A stretch of DNA of 64,000 nucleotides from Candidatus Ribeiella danica. GTDB taxonomy: Bacteria > Chloroflexota > Chloroflexia > Chloroflexales > Roseiflexaceae. Shown in pieces: positions 8,338-16,870 of the stretch (positions are counted from its first letter, which is position 1; each line of letters begins with the position of its first letter). Location: the NCBI GenBank assembly GCA_016717335.1, contig JADKFS010000016.1, positions 255,899 to 319,898 of the forward strand, written 5' to 3'. The translations under genes and the position numbers were made by a program. The notes below the pieces were generated by a model. The model was not told the origin of the DNA. It made no database searches and was given only the letters and a program-made list of their open reading frames with translations.

Positions 8338-8339
8338 GA

Positions 8340-8515
8340 TTTGGTGAGGGGTGTAGGAGCGGGACGCAGCCCCGACCCACGCCCCTTGCCCACGAAGGTT
8401 TCGCTTGGCAGCCATGCGCTTTACCGTTAGGGAGGTTCGGAGGAGCCTTCGGCCCCTCCAAACCTCCCCGGTAGGTGTGTGGGGGCGAAACCCGCCCCCA
8501 CACCCCCACTCCAAA
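8340..8515. repeat. Palindromic interspersed element with nested hairpins
   Basis: The stretch contains an imperfect 17-bp stem with a short loop (8431-8447 with 8451-8467, 15 of 17 paired) and a perfect 11-bp stem (8477-8487 with 8493-8503). The two outer edges are loosely inverted copies of each other around TTTGG and GGGGTGT. The build (GC-rich stems plus a CGCAGCCCC segment inside edge repeats) is like the element at 55914-56064. It separates two same-strand genes and could end transcription of the first. Confidence 0.5.
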
Positions 8516-8563
8516 CTGTATCGTTCGCCAGAACCAGGTCTAGTTGTAGAAAGAAGCGATGCG

Positions 8564-9076
8564 ATGTCACAACAAAACCCATCAGCACATGATCCGCCAC
8601 AACCCAAGCCCGGCAAACAGAACGAAAAAGCGCCTTCATTCATGATCCCGCTCTTCAAGCTGCCACTCTTCCTCTATCGGCTTCGCCTGGGCTGGGTGTT
8701 GGGCAAGCGCTTCATGCAGATCACCCATGTTGGCCGTCGCAGCGGACAGGTGCGCAGGACGGTTCTGGCGGTCTTGCGGTTCGACGAGCAAACCAAAGCG
8801 ATCTACGCCGTTTCCGCCTGGAAGGGAAGCGACTGGTACTACAACATCCAGGCCTCACCCGCCCTGCAAGTCGAGAGTGGGTTTGTCCGGTATGCCCCGG
8901 TGCAGCGTACCCTATCGCCGGAAGAGATTACCACGGCATTTCTCGCATATCGCAAGCACCACCCGATCTTTAGCCGGATGATCTGCCGGATCCCCGGATG
9001 GAAATGGGATTCAACCTATGAGGAGTTCCTTGAGCTGGCGCGTGGGCTGCACGGGGTAGCTTTCGGGCTGAAATAA
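8564..9076 (+). CDS. F420-dependent nitroreductase/quinone reductase-like (DDN family)
   Basis: A 170-residue protein from the ATG at 8564. The upstream in-frame extension lies inside the palindromic repeat and is not protein-like. It shows the split-barrel flavin/F420 fold pattern of the deazaflavin-dependent nitroreductase family: ITHVGRRSGQVRRT, then AVSAWKGSDWYYNIQASP and PALQVE. Members use F420H2 or related flavins to reduce quinones or nitro compounds. It stands alone downstream of the repeat. Substrate and cofactor cannot be fixed from sequence. Confidence 0.85.
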   Translation: MSQQNPSAHDPPQPKPGKQNEKAPSFMIPLFKLPLFLYRLRLGWVLGKRFMQITHVGRRSGQVRRTVLAVLRFDEQTKAIYAVSAWKGSDWYYNIQASPALQVESGFVRYAPVQRTLSPEEITTAFLAYRKHHPIFSRMICRIPGWKWDSTYEEFLELARGLHGVAFGLK

Positions 9077-9952
9077 GGTATCAGCTCAACAAAGCAGGGC
9101 AAGCGTTATGAAGCTGCCATGACCACCCAAGTTCAACTCCTGTGCACGTTCGTCGATGATATCCGCGAGCGCTGGCAACTGGTTGACGCCGGTCACCCGG
9201 TCGTGAATGAAATGGCAGAAGTTGACCTCCGACTTGCGCGTCGTATCTGCCAGCGATCGCCACGTCCACTGCTCCTAAGCTGGGCTTCCAAGGGGCGACC
9301 AATGCACGCGTGTGTCCGTTTTCGCACACCCTGCATTGCCGCCCCATCGCGTGAGCGTGGTCACGCCCACGCACATGCGCAATCTCTACGGCGTACTGAC
9401 GTGCTTGCGCTGGCTGTCACCGTTGCCCCTGGTCAGCATGGCCACACGACGCCTATGATTGCCGATTGGCAGGCGCGCCAAGATCGGTTTTGCACCACCG
9501 CCCGCTGTGCCTCCCGTTCTGCGCCGATCGCCAACGCTCCCGCTCGCTCCAGCGCATCAGCGTTCGCCACCGACGCCCACGACTGGCGCTCCCCACCTGC
9601 GATGACCTGGGATGCGCGACAGGTCACCGTGAAGGCCCACACACCCAGCTGGATCTCCGGACGAGCCGCGTCTGAATGCCCTTGTCGTCTTCACAATCGC
9701 GACACATCTCTTTACGTAAAAGTTGACACCCTCTCCGCAACGTTACCTTCTCAGGTGGAGGGACACGACCATGCCCAGGACACCAGCCAAGCGCAATCGA
9801 TGCGCTCACCAAGCATCCCTCGCTCATCGTCCCTGGCGTCCGCGATCGGCTTTGCCACTGCTGTCCGCCCCTGTCGTGTTCCCTGCAAAAAGCCAGCAGC
9901 GGCTGCGAGCACGTGTTCTGTCAATTGTTCCCAACGAAAGGATCGCTTGGCT
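9077..9952. other. Long non-coding or fully decayed stretch before the plasmid-like cassette
   Basis: About 880 bases with no recognisable protein. A long open frame crosses it only because of high GC; its translation is Ala/Arg/His-rich without motifs. TTGACA at 9722-9727 may be part of a promoter for the cassette that starts at 9953, but no good -10 box was seen at the right distance. Confidence 0.45.
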
Positions 9953-10442
9953 ATGCCTGACCCGATCGTCATTGGGCTCGATCCTGGCAACAGCGAAGCC
10001 ACCGGAGTGATTGCGCTCGGCGGCAAACCGCGCGTGCTGACGATCCCATCCGACATCGGCGCCGGCAACCTGGCGCAGCTCACGCGCATCCGCGTGTGCG
10101 AGTTTGCGAGCGTACGCCGCTGGGCAGCCACACCCGCCGATCTTTGTCGACGGGCAGCCGGTTCAGCTCCAGGACATGCTTGCGCGCGCGGTGCGCGAGG
10201 TGGGGAGCGACATCCGCAGCCAGGTCAGCCGGGTCTGGCGCTCGTCCGAGCAGGGCAAGGTCGCGGCCGAGGCCGCGCGGGTGCTGCTGATCGGCGGCGG
10301 CGCGTATTATTTTGCCCCCACCCTGCGCGGTCTGATCCCACACCTCGAGGTGCCGAAACAGGCCGAGCATGCCAACGCCCAGGGGTATCTGGCGATCGGC
10401 GGCCAGCTGCCCGAGCGCGCCTGGGCGCGGCTGCGCGCCTAG
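9953..10442 (+). pseudogene. Actin-like plasmid segregation ATPase (ParM/StbA type), internally deleted
   Basis: The first ~47 codons match the N-terminus of an actin-like ParM protein: VIGLDPGNSEATGV is the phosphate-1 loop and is followed by RVLTIPSDIGAGNL. The reading then shifts frame, and from 10104 a second frame carries the C-terminal ~110 residues, including VLLIGGGAYYFAPTLR and EHANAQGYLAIGG, which match the ParM adenosine-binding and terminal region. Roughly 200 middle codons are missing, so the ATPase is dead. ParM filaments push plasmid copies apart with a ParR adaptor, and a ParR-like gene follows after ten bases. A shorter second copy lies at 56713. Confidence 0.75.
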
Positions 10443-10452
10443 GCGCGCCGGC

Positions 10453-10773
10453 ATGCGACGCCCGCGCCGCTCGGCTCCGATTCGCCGTATTGAGTTGCGG
10501 ATGGTCACGGATGACCCACTCCTGGAGGAGCTGACGCAGGAAGCCGAGCGGCGCGGGGTCGAGCTCCAGCAGCACATCTACGACCTGCTGCGCGGGCGCT
10601 ATCTGCTGCGGCGGGGGGAGTCGCTGGCCACGCTGCTCTGGCTGCCAGGCACAAGTGCCGCTGGAGATGATGCGGAGGAGCCAGATGCGGCTAACGTTGG
10701 TGCGGCGCACGATCGTATGGCCGGCGCTGCCGCGTCGGCATGGGCCGACCTGCTTGCGCGTAGCGATGGATGA
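10453..10773 (+). CDS. ParR-like ribbon-helix-helix segregation adaptor
   Basis: A 106-residue protein, ATG at 10453. Its N-terminal half has the ribbon-helix-helix pattern: a basic lead (MRRPRRSAPIRR), strand IELRM, helix DPLLEELTQEAERRG, helix VELQQHIYDLLRGRY. The C-terminal half is Ala/Asp-rich. Lying ten bases after a ParM-type gene, it is best read as the DNA-binding adaptor linking the actin filament to a centromere site. The frame is intact here and in copy 2 (56974-57294, highly similar), although the neighbouring parM and primase genes are broken in both. Assignment to ParR is by position and fold pattern. Confidence 0.7.
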   Translation: MRRPRRSAPIRRIELRMVTDDPLLEELTQEAERRGVELQQHIYDLLRGRYLLRRGESLATLLWLPGTSAAGDDAEEPDAANVGAAHDRMAGAAASAWADLLARSDG

Positions 10774-10995
10774 AGACAGCCGAGCCACGCCGTTGGTCGC
10801 CTCCCGTCCCGTCCCCGCTGTGCGGCGCCGCGTGGCCGCGTCTGCTGGTCAGCGTACCAGACGGGCGGCCGCCGTCAACCCGACCCGTGCGTGATTGAGC
10901 GCGTGCGTCGTCTGGCGGTTGACAGCAGCTCGCGCCCGCCTGGTGGATGTCGACGCGCGGCTGCACGCGCGCCGCATATCCGAAAGGAAATGCTG

Positions 10996-12537
10996 ATGAC
11001 CATGGAACGAACACACGCACCACCCGCGAGCGACATCCGCGCCTTTCTGACCGCCCGTTTTGCCGGTCAAGCCGGCTGGCTGTGTCTGGGCTGGATCGAC
11101 AGCGACCCGCGGATGGAACCGCTGCGCGAAACCTGGTTTGAGCTGCCGCGCCAGCTCACGGCGGCGGTCCAGTGCGCACAGACCCTGGCCGAGTGCGGGC
11201 ACAATCTGTATGTCACGCCGTGCCTATTCGCCGAGCGGACGCGCGGCTACGCGACCGCTTTGCCCTGCGCCTGGCTGTGGCTGGACGACGTGGCGATCGA
11301 GGGCGCCGAGCTGGTCGAGAGCAGTCCGGGCAACTACCAGTCCTGGCTGCCGCTCGACCAGCCGCTCGACGCCAAGGAGCGCAGCGCGCTGCAGCGCGCG
11401 TTGCGCGACGCGAGTGCAGGTGCGCAGCGCGCGACCAGCTGCAGCGCCGGTCTGCGTTGACGATCTGTGTGCCCAGTTCCCTCGCGCGCAGCCATCCACG
11501 CCGCCTGCGGGGTCTGCCGGCGACTGGCGCATGCTCCCGAACGGCGCGACATTGGCGGCGAGCCCGCGCTTCCAGGCGCTTGTCAACGCCAACGCGCAGC
11601 TCGGCCAGTTGCTCGCCGATGCGCCCGTCGGCCTGGACTGCCACGGCTTCCATGACGACAGTCGTAGCGCGCGGCGGGCGATCTTCGTGTGCCAGCTCGT
11701 GCGCGCGCGCTATCCCGACGACGAGATCCGCGCGCTGGCGACGCACTTCGCCGATCTGCTCGACAGCGGGCGTGGGGACGCGATCTTTCGCGGCGACGTC
11801 GACCGGCTGCTAGCCAAGTACACGCCGGCCGGCCACACAGCAGCGGCAACCCGTGTGACCGCGAATCAACTGGCGCGGCGCCGGCACGTGGCGGCCGGCC
11901 GATCACGATCACCGCCGAGGAGCTGCTGGACGTCTACCACCAATATGCCGACTGTGGTCCACGTGGGATTGTGCTGGAGTGGACGCGGAGTGAGGTCGCG
12001 CGGCATCTTCGCGTGAGCACCGACACGATCCAGCGCCGCGAGGGCGAGTTGATCGCCGCCGGGACGATTCGGCGGGAGATCAGTGCTGACCGGCAGCGCA
12101 GCTTCGTGATTCTCTCGCCGGCGACCTGGGACGTGAACGCACAAGGCAGTGAGACGGGTTGTGCGGCGACGACCCTGCCCGAAGCGGGCTCGGACGTGCC
12201 GTGCCCAGTGGCCGCTCCAGCGGCGGCAATTCCAGCCGCCCTTGCGTCCGAGCCGGAGCCAGCGCCGCGCGGTGGCGCGGAAGAAACACACCACCCGGCG
12301 GCGGGGCTGGAGACCGTGGGGGAGTCGAACAGCGCAGACAGCCCGCCAGCAGCCGGCGCCACGCCAATCACACCGGGTGCAGCCACAGCGGGTGCGGGTG
12401 TGTCCGTTCCCACCCATCCAACACGCGCGATCCTGGATCGGTTGGACCGGCCGCCGCAGCGTACCACGCGCGCCGCCACGCACGCCGATGCGGTGGCCAG
12501 CCGTGCCCCGCCGCGATCGCTGGGCGACCGCGCCTGA
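10996..12537 (+). pseudogene. AEP-type (RepB/PrimPol-like) primase with C-terminal winged helix, frameshifted
   Basis: The start (ATG 10996, AAGGA seven bases before) opens a primase-like protein: YVTPCLFAERTRGYATALPCAWLWLDDV carries the catalytic D-D pair, followed by ELVESSPGNYQSWLPLD, typical of plasmid AEP primases. Near 11418 about 80 bases are missing relative to copy 2, deleting the HMARLPGGWNRK motif and shifting frame. A second one-base loss near 11866 shifts back. The last part encodes a winged helix (RSEVARHLRVSTDTIQRREGEL) and a long Pro/Ala tail ending at 12537. The gene must be inactive. The product would have primed replication of the parent element. Confidence 0.75.
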
Positions 12538-12622
12538 CCGGATGGCGGCTCGCGTTGGCTGGGGCGGCGTCCACCCGCTGCTGAGACGGTGGATGTCACA
12601 GCGCGGCGGCGCCCTGCTGACC

Positions 12623-12645
12623 TCACGCACAATACTGTGCGCTAT
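12623..12645 (+). repeat. Terminal motif, right end of cassette copy 1
   Basis: TCA followed by the perfect hairpin CGCACA-ATAC-TGTGCG. The same motif ends copy 2 (59221-59243), the right side of the MITE at 25267-25403 and, inverted, the left side of the MITE at 30691-30827 and of the 290-bp repeats at 38394 and 61287. Similarity between the two cassettes stops here, so it marks the element boundary. The following 200 bases (12646-12853) show no gene. Confidence 0.7.
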
Positions 12646-12853
12646 TGATCGTTTACGACTTACGTTGAGGTGGAGAAGGGCGACAAGGTTGATTGTGCCC
12701 GATATGCAGAAAGCAAGGGGATATTCCCAAACGTGCGCCCGTCGATTGACGTTGTGGTGAGTCGGGCACATGCTTCTGAAACTGAAGTCGTATCTTTCGT
12801 TGATACGTCTCACACCCAGGGTGACCGGCACGGATGATCATATCACAATCGGA

Positions 12854-13056
12854 TTAGCGGCTTCGTACATCCTCGATCACCTGTCGCACCGCATTGACCA
12901 CCAGCGTCGGCTGCTCGTAGTGAATATAGTGATCGCTGCCCACGGCAACGATCAGCCAGCCGTGGGGGCTGAGCGCGGCCTGCCGGCGCTGCGCTTCGGC
13001 CCAATACGGGGTCGCGGTCACGTTCTGCCCGGCCGCCAGGACGACCAGTGGATCAG
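12854..13056 (-). pseudogene. C-terminal fragment of an alpha/beta hydrolase
   Basis: About 67 codons match the end of the hydrolase at 32577-33245. Shared phrases include VLAAGQNVTATPYWAEAQRR, LSPHGWLIV and VVNAVRQVIEDVRSR, with the His of the catalytic triad expected in GSDHYIH (GSGHSIH in the longer copy). Everything upstream, including the nucleophile elbow, is missing. It lies between the end of the plasmid-like cassette and the GH32 gene and is a remnant left by rearrangement. Confidence 0.75.
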
Positions 13057-13143
13057 GTCGCGGCTGATCGCGTGACCCCAGTGCATCGGCCCTCAGACAA
13101 TGGCATCTGGTTTGTGTTGGTAGAATAGGTGGTACTCGCCTAC

Positions 13144-14583
13144 TCACCGAATCTGCCAGGCATCAAGGCTGAGCAGTCGGGCGTCACCGCGCTCGGCTAG
13201 CAGCGCCACGCCCAGGCTATCGGACCGCGTCGGGTAGATCCGGCTGGTGATGCTGACGCGCTGGTTGGCAAATACTTCCAGCACCGATCGGTCGAGGAAG
13301 ACGTGCAGCCGCAGCGGTTCATCCGGGCCAAGCGTCAGCGGCGCGACGTGCAGATTGCGATCAGTCGTTGGATCCAGACTTGCGTGGGTACGATCGACGA
13401 TCAACTGATGCAGTGTGGCATCGTAGGCTATCCGCGTGTGCTCCGATTCATCAGGGGAGCAGCGCACCGTGATGCCGCAGAGGCTATCATGTGCTGGAGC
13501 TAGCTCGACAACCAGCTCCAGCGTGTCGCCGCTGACGTCCGGTACCACAACGAGCTGGTCGGCCGGCACGGCTATCGCCGCGCAGTATGTCTGTGCGCCG
13601 CGTAGCACCACTAACTCTGGCGCTGGCTGCATGCAAACATGCCCATCAGGCCCAAGTGACAGGACGCGCGGCAACGACATCACTCCTGACCAGCCACTCG
13701 CCATCTGTGCCTCGACGCCACGGCCCTCCTGGACCCAGCCAAAGATGATCCGGCGACCCTGCGCGTCGGTGAACGACTGCGGCGCGTAGAAGTATCGATC
13801 GCCATAATCCAGCTTGTGCTCGACCTCAGGGATAAAGTGATGGTCGCGGTAGTTCCCAACCATTGTGGCGCTGTAGTGCAGGTGATCCTTGTCCCAGACT
13901 GAGATATTCAGCACATGCTGGCCCTCTAGCGGGAAGAAGTCTGGGCACTCCCACATCGACCCAGTCCAGATCGGCGTGAAGCGATGCTGATCGCCGATAA
14001 ACAGTGGATGTAGATATTCCCACTCTCGTAGGTCGGCCGACCGATAGAGCAGTGCCGTGCCGCCCTGACCCTCAATCCCCGTGCCGATCAGCTGATACCA
14101 TACGCCATCTTCGTGCCAAACCGAGTGGTCGCGGTAAGCGACTAGGTGCAAGTCCGGTGGCTGGGCGATCACCGGGTTACCAGCATGCTTCTGCCAGGTC
14201 AACAGACCATCGGTGCTGGTCGCCAAGCACGCGCGCTGTGCGCCCTTGCGGTTCCCACTATAGATCAGCGTCGGCACGCCGTTGTCGTCCACCGCACAGC
14301 CCGACCAGCAGCCGTCTTCATCGGGTGTGCCCGGCTCGGGCGCGAGCGCGATGGGCAAGTGTTCCCAGTGGATGAGGTCGGCGCTCATGGCGTGGCCCCA
14401 GTGAATCGTCCCATGGAACGGTCCATTCGGGTTGTACTGGTAGAACAGGTGATATGCGCCATTCCACTGGATCAGCCCATTTGGATCATTCAGCCAGTTG
14501 GCTGGCGGCAGGAAATGGTAGCGCGGACGCTGTGGATCGGTCGTTATAGGCTGCAGCTGGTTCGTCTCCATATTTGTCTCCAC
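13144..14583 (-). CDS. GH32 beta-fructosidase (sucrose/fructan hydrolase)
   Basis: A 479-residue glycoside hydrolase family 32 enzyme cleaving beta-fructosides such as sucrose, levan or inulin oligomers. The five-bladed propeller carries the nucleophile Asp 33 in WLNDPNG and the acid/base Glu 212 in MWECPDFF; the middle motif reads RDH (151-153) instead of the usual RDP. A C-terminal beta-sandwich ends with a DRSVLEVFAN phrase typical of the family. There is no signal peptide, so it should act in the cytoplasm on imported sugar. The start has GGAG seven bases upstream. TGAATCAGCGTTTCA (14632-14646) upstream resembles a LacI-family operator. The adjacent Opp-type transporter probably supplies its substrate. 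Confidence 0.92.
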   Translation of the reverse strand: METNMETNQLQPITTDPQRPRYHFLPPANWLNDPNGLIQWNGAYHLFYQYNPNGPFHGTIHWGHAMSADLIHWEHLPIALAPEPGTPDEDGCWSGCAVDDNGVPTLIYSGNRKGAQRACLATSTDGLLTWQKHAGNPVIAQPPDLHLVAYRDHSVWHEDGVWYQLIGTGIEGQGGTALLYRSADLREWEYLHPLFIGDQHRFTPIWTGSMWECPDFFPLEGQHVLNISVWDKDHLHYSATMVGNYRDHHFIPEVEHKLDYGDRYFYAPQSFTDAQGRRIIFGWVQEGRGVEAQMASGWSGVMSLPRVLSLGPDGHVCMQPAPELVVLRGAQTYCAAIAVPADQLVVVPDVSGDTLELVVELAPAHDSLCGITVRCSPDESEHTRIAYDATLHQLIVDRTHASLDPTTDRNLHVAPLTLGPDEPLRLHVFLDRSVLEVFANQRVSITSRIYPTRSDSLGVALLAERGDARLLSLDAWQIR

Positions 14584-14658
14584 TATACTTGCTGACTCCC
14601 TCCAATCAGATGCTGAGGTTCCTCCTGAAAATGAATCAGCGTTTCATCAAAAAGAAAA

Positions 14659-14761
14659 CGATCCTGCGTGATTTGTAACATGGAGTCGAGTCTTCAGGCG
14701 GTTGGTTGGGAAACCGCTCCGGCTAAGGCCTCAATTCCAGTTCACGACTCACGCAGGATCG
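14659..14761. repeat. 103-bp element with 13-bp perfect terminal inverted repeats
   Basis: CGATCCTGCGTGA at 14659-14671 and its exact complement at 14749-14761 bracket 77 bases in the gap between the GH32 gene and the transporter operon. It may be a small mobile element or a regulatory or terminating structure at the 3' end of the transporter operon. No coding content. Confidence 0.45.
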
Positions 14762-14807
14762 CGATAGCACCGTCGTTTGATGTCGAATCGGCAGTTTGAA
14801 TCCGCAC

Positions 14808-15851
14808 CTACACCATCCCCTTCAGTTGAAGTTGATCGGCATGATGGCAAAGGACAAAATGCTCCGGCGAGATTTCACGCCACACTGGCGTTTCTTTTTT
14901 GCATAGTTCGGTCGCATACGGGCAGCGCGGGTGGAAATAACAACCGCTCGGAGGATTGGCAGGGTTGGCCACTTCGCCTTCCAGGATCATGCGCTTTGAC
15001 TTGCGGGTCGGGTCCGGCAGGGGAACTGACGATAGCAGTGCTTCAGTATAGGGGTGGCGCGGATGGCTGAACACTTCTTCTGACTTGGCCAACTCGACGA
15101 TCTTCCCCACATACATAACCCCGACTCGATCCGAAATATGCTCCACCACAGCCAGGTCGTGCGCGATAAAGATGTAGGACAGGCCGATGCCGCCGGCGCC
15201 TTTCTGCAGATCCTTGAGCAGGTTGAGGATTTGCGCCTGAATCGACACATCCAGCGCCGAGACCGACTCATCACAAACGATCAGTTCAGGATGGCATACC
15301 AACGACCGCGCGATCCCGATCCGCTGCCGCTGACCGCCACTAAAGGCGTGCGGGTAGCGGTTCATGTGTTGCTCCTGGAGACCGACGAGCTTGAGCGTGT
15401 TGCGAACCAGCTCCAGCGCGGCATCCCCTTTCGCTATGTTGTTATAGAGCAGCGGCTCCAACACAATATCACGAACCCGCATACGCGGATTCAACGACGC
15501 GCTGGGGTCTTGGAAGATCATATGGAAGTGCCGCCTGACCGCTCGTAGCTCTTTTCCCTGCAGTTGAGCGAGATCGACCCACGTGGAGTCGTCTGTCTTC
15601 AGCATGATCTCGCCCTGGGTGGGTTCAATTGCACGCACAATCATCCGGCCCAGGGTCGTCTTGCCTGAGCCGGATTCGCCCACAATCGACAGCGTCTCAC
15701 CCGCGTTGACATGCAGATTCACATCGTCTACGGCGCGGACGTGGCCTGTCACGCGCCGCATCAAACCCTGTGTGATCGGGAAGAACTTTCTTAAGCCCTG
15801 CACAGCAAGAATTCGCTGGTCCGTGGTTGGATTAGATGTTTGTCCACTCAT
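14808..15851 (-). CDS. Opp/Dpp-type ABC transporter ATP-binding protein (OppF-like)
   Basis: A 347-residue ATPase from the ATG at 15851; the longer open frame upstream only overlaps the previous gene. Motifs in order: Walker A GESGSGKTT, Q-loop FQDPSASLNPR, signature FSGGQRQRI, Walker B LIVCDES, H-loop FIAHD. The C-terminal oligopeptide/dipeptide transporter extension contains a Cys cluster (CYFHPRCPY, LCKKE) that commonly ligates an Fe-S or metal site. It overlaps the end of the OppD-like gene by 20 bases. It powers import with OppD and permeases B and C; next to GH32 and LacI genes the substrate is more likely an oligosaccharide than a peptide (inference). Confidence 0.92.
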   Translation of the reverse strand: MSGQTSNPTTDQRILAVQGLRKFFPITQGLMRRVTGHVRAVDDVNLHVNAGETLSIVGESGSGKTTLGRMIVRAIEPTQGEIMLKTDDSTWVDLAQLQGKELRAVRRHFHMIFQDPSASLNPRMRVRDIVLEPLLYNNIAKGDAALELVRNTLKLVGLQEQHMNRYPHAFSGGQRQRIGIARSLVCHPELIVCDESVSALDVSIQAQILNLLKDLQKGAGGIGLSYIFIAHDLAVVEHISDRVGVMYVGKIVELAKSEEVFSHPRHPYTEALLSSVPLPDPTRKSKRMILEGEVANPANPPSGCYFHPRCPYATELCKKETPVWREISPEHFVLCHHADQLQLKGMV

Positions 15852-16851
15852 CTTCTGGCTCCGTTTCTTCGCTGTACAGGAAGCATCGCACCAGGTGCCC
15901 TGCCTCTTTTTCGTAAAGCGCTGGCATTTTTGTATCGCACAGTCCAGGCATCGCGAATGGGCAGCGCGATACAAATCCACACTGCCTGGGCAGATCAATC
16001 GGGGCTGGCACAGTCCCACTGATCACCTCGAGCCGTTCAACCCGCTCGCCAGGCTTGGGAATGGAGCGCAGCAGCTTTTGTGTGTAGGGGTGCAGCGGGT
16101 CGGCGAACAGCTGCTGTGTGGTGGTGCTTTCCACCACCTGGCCAAGATACATCACGTAGACGCGGTCGACCGTTTCAGCGACCACCGCCATATTGTGGGT
16201 GACATAGACAATCGACATGCCCTCTTCACGCTGAAGCTCTTTCAAAAGGTCAAGGATCTGCGCCTGGATAGTCACATCGAGCGCGGTGGTCGGCTCATCC
16301 GCCAGGATGATTTTGGGGTTGCAGCTGAGGGCCAGGGCGATCATGGCACGCTGGCGCATGCCGCCGGAGAGCTCGTGTGGGTATTGATCGTAGCGCTGGC
16401 TCGGGTTGGAGATGCCCACCCGGTTGAGCAGCCCGACCACGCGATCGCGTGTTTTCGTGCGATCGAGACCGGTGTGCAGCGCGACCATCTCGCTAATCTG
16501 ATTGCCGATGGTGTAGACGGGCGAAAAGGCGGTCATTGGCTCCTGAAAGATCATAGCGATTTCATTCCCGCGGATGGAGCGCAGCTCCGGCGCGTCCGGC
16601 TCCAGGGCGAAGATATCCACCTGGCTGCCGTCCTTACGGTTCAACAGCGCCGTGCCCTTGACGATCTCGCCGGGCTTGGTCACCAGGCGCATGATCGACT
16701 TGGACATCACACTCTTCCCGCAGCCCGACTCGCCGATAATGCCGATCGTCTCGCGATCCCCGATGGTGAGGTTCACGCCGTCTACTGCCTTCAAGATGCC
16801 TTCATCGAGGAAGAAGTAGGTTTTCAAGTCGCGGATTTCTAGTTGATTCAT
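15832..16851 (-). CDS. Opp/Dpp-type ABC transporter ATP-binding protein (OppD-like)
   Basis: A 339-residue ATPase with Walker A GESGCGKSV, Q-loop FQEPMTAFSPV, signature LSGGMRQRA, Walker B IILADEPTTALD and H-loop VTHNMAVV. The C-terminal extension has the Cys pattern CGFVSRCPFAMPGLCD seen in OppD-type subunits. It follows the OppC-like gene by 19 bases and overlaps OppF by 20, so the two ATPases are translated together and form the heterodimeric motor. The order B, C, D, F on one strand is the standard operon arrangement. Confidence 0.92.
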   Translation of the reverse strand: MNQLEIRDLKTYFFLDEGILKAVDGVNLTIGDRETIGIIGESGCGKSVMSKSIMRLVTKPGEIVKGTALLNRKDGSQVDIFALEPDAPELRSIRGNEIAMIFQEPMTAFSPVYTIGNQISEMVALHTGLDRTKTRDRVVGLLNRVGISNPSQRYDQYPHELSGGMRQRAMIALALSCNPKIILADEPTTALDVTIQAQILDLLKELQREEGMSIVYVTHNMAVVAETVDRVYVMYLGQVVESTTTQQLFADPLHPYTQKLLRSIPKPGERVERLEVISGTVPAPIDLPRQCGFVSRCPFAMPGLCDTKMPALYEKEAGHLVRCFLYSEETEPEDEWTNI

Positions 16852-16870
16852 GGGTGCGTACCCTTATGTA

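Larger units (their letters stand above)
10193..12645 (+). repeat. Direct repeat copy 1: parM 3' end, parR-like and primase cassette
   Basis: This segment is repeated, same strand and same gene order, at 56712-59243. Similarity starts at the parM 3' part and ends at the CGCACA-type terminal motif (12623-12645). The copies differ by an internal deletion of about 80 bases in the primase gene of this copy, several one-base shifts, and scattered substitutions, so the duplication is old or the copies arrived separately. Confidence 0.85.

Noticed and set aside
9119..10534. A 471-codon open frame spanning the region before the cassette
   Set aside because: Only codons from 9953 to about 10095 resemble a protein (ParM N-terminus). 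The rest is Ala/Arg-rich translation of high-GC DNA without motifs.
12623..12645. A dif/XerCD or attachment site
   Set aside because: The arms (6 bp) are too short for XerCD, and the motif occurs in inverted orientation at the two ends of the MITEs, as terminal repeats do, rather than as direct att sites.
12149..12760. Alternative long frames over the primase 3' region (both strands)
   Set aside because: They are Arg/Pro/Ala-rich shadows; the winged helix and the tail shared by both cassette copies identify the true frame.
15852..16019. N-terminal extension of the OppF-like gene
   Set aside because: It lies wholly inside the OppD-like gene in another frame; the ATG at 15851 gives the normal family length.
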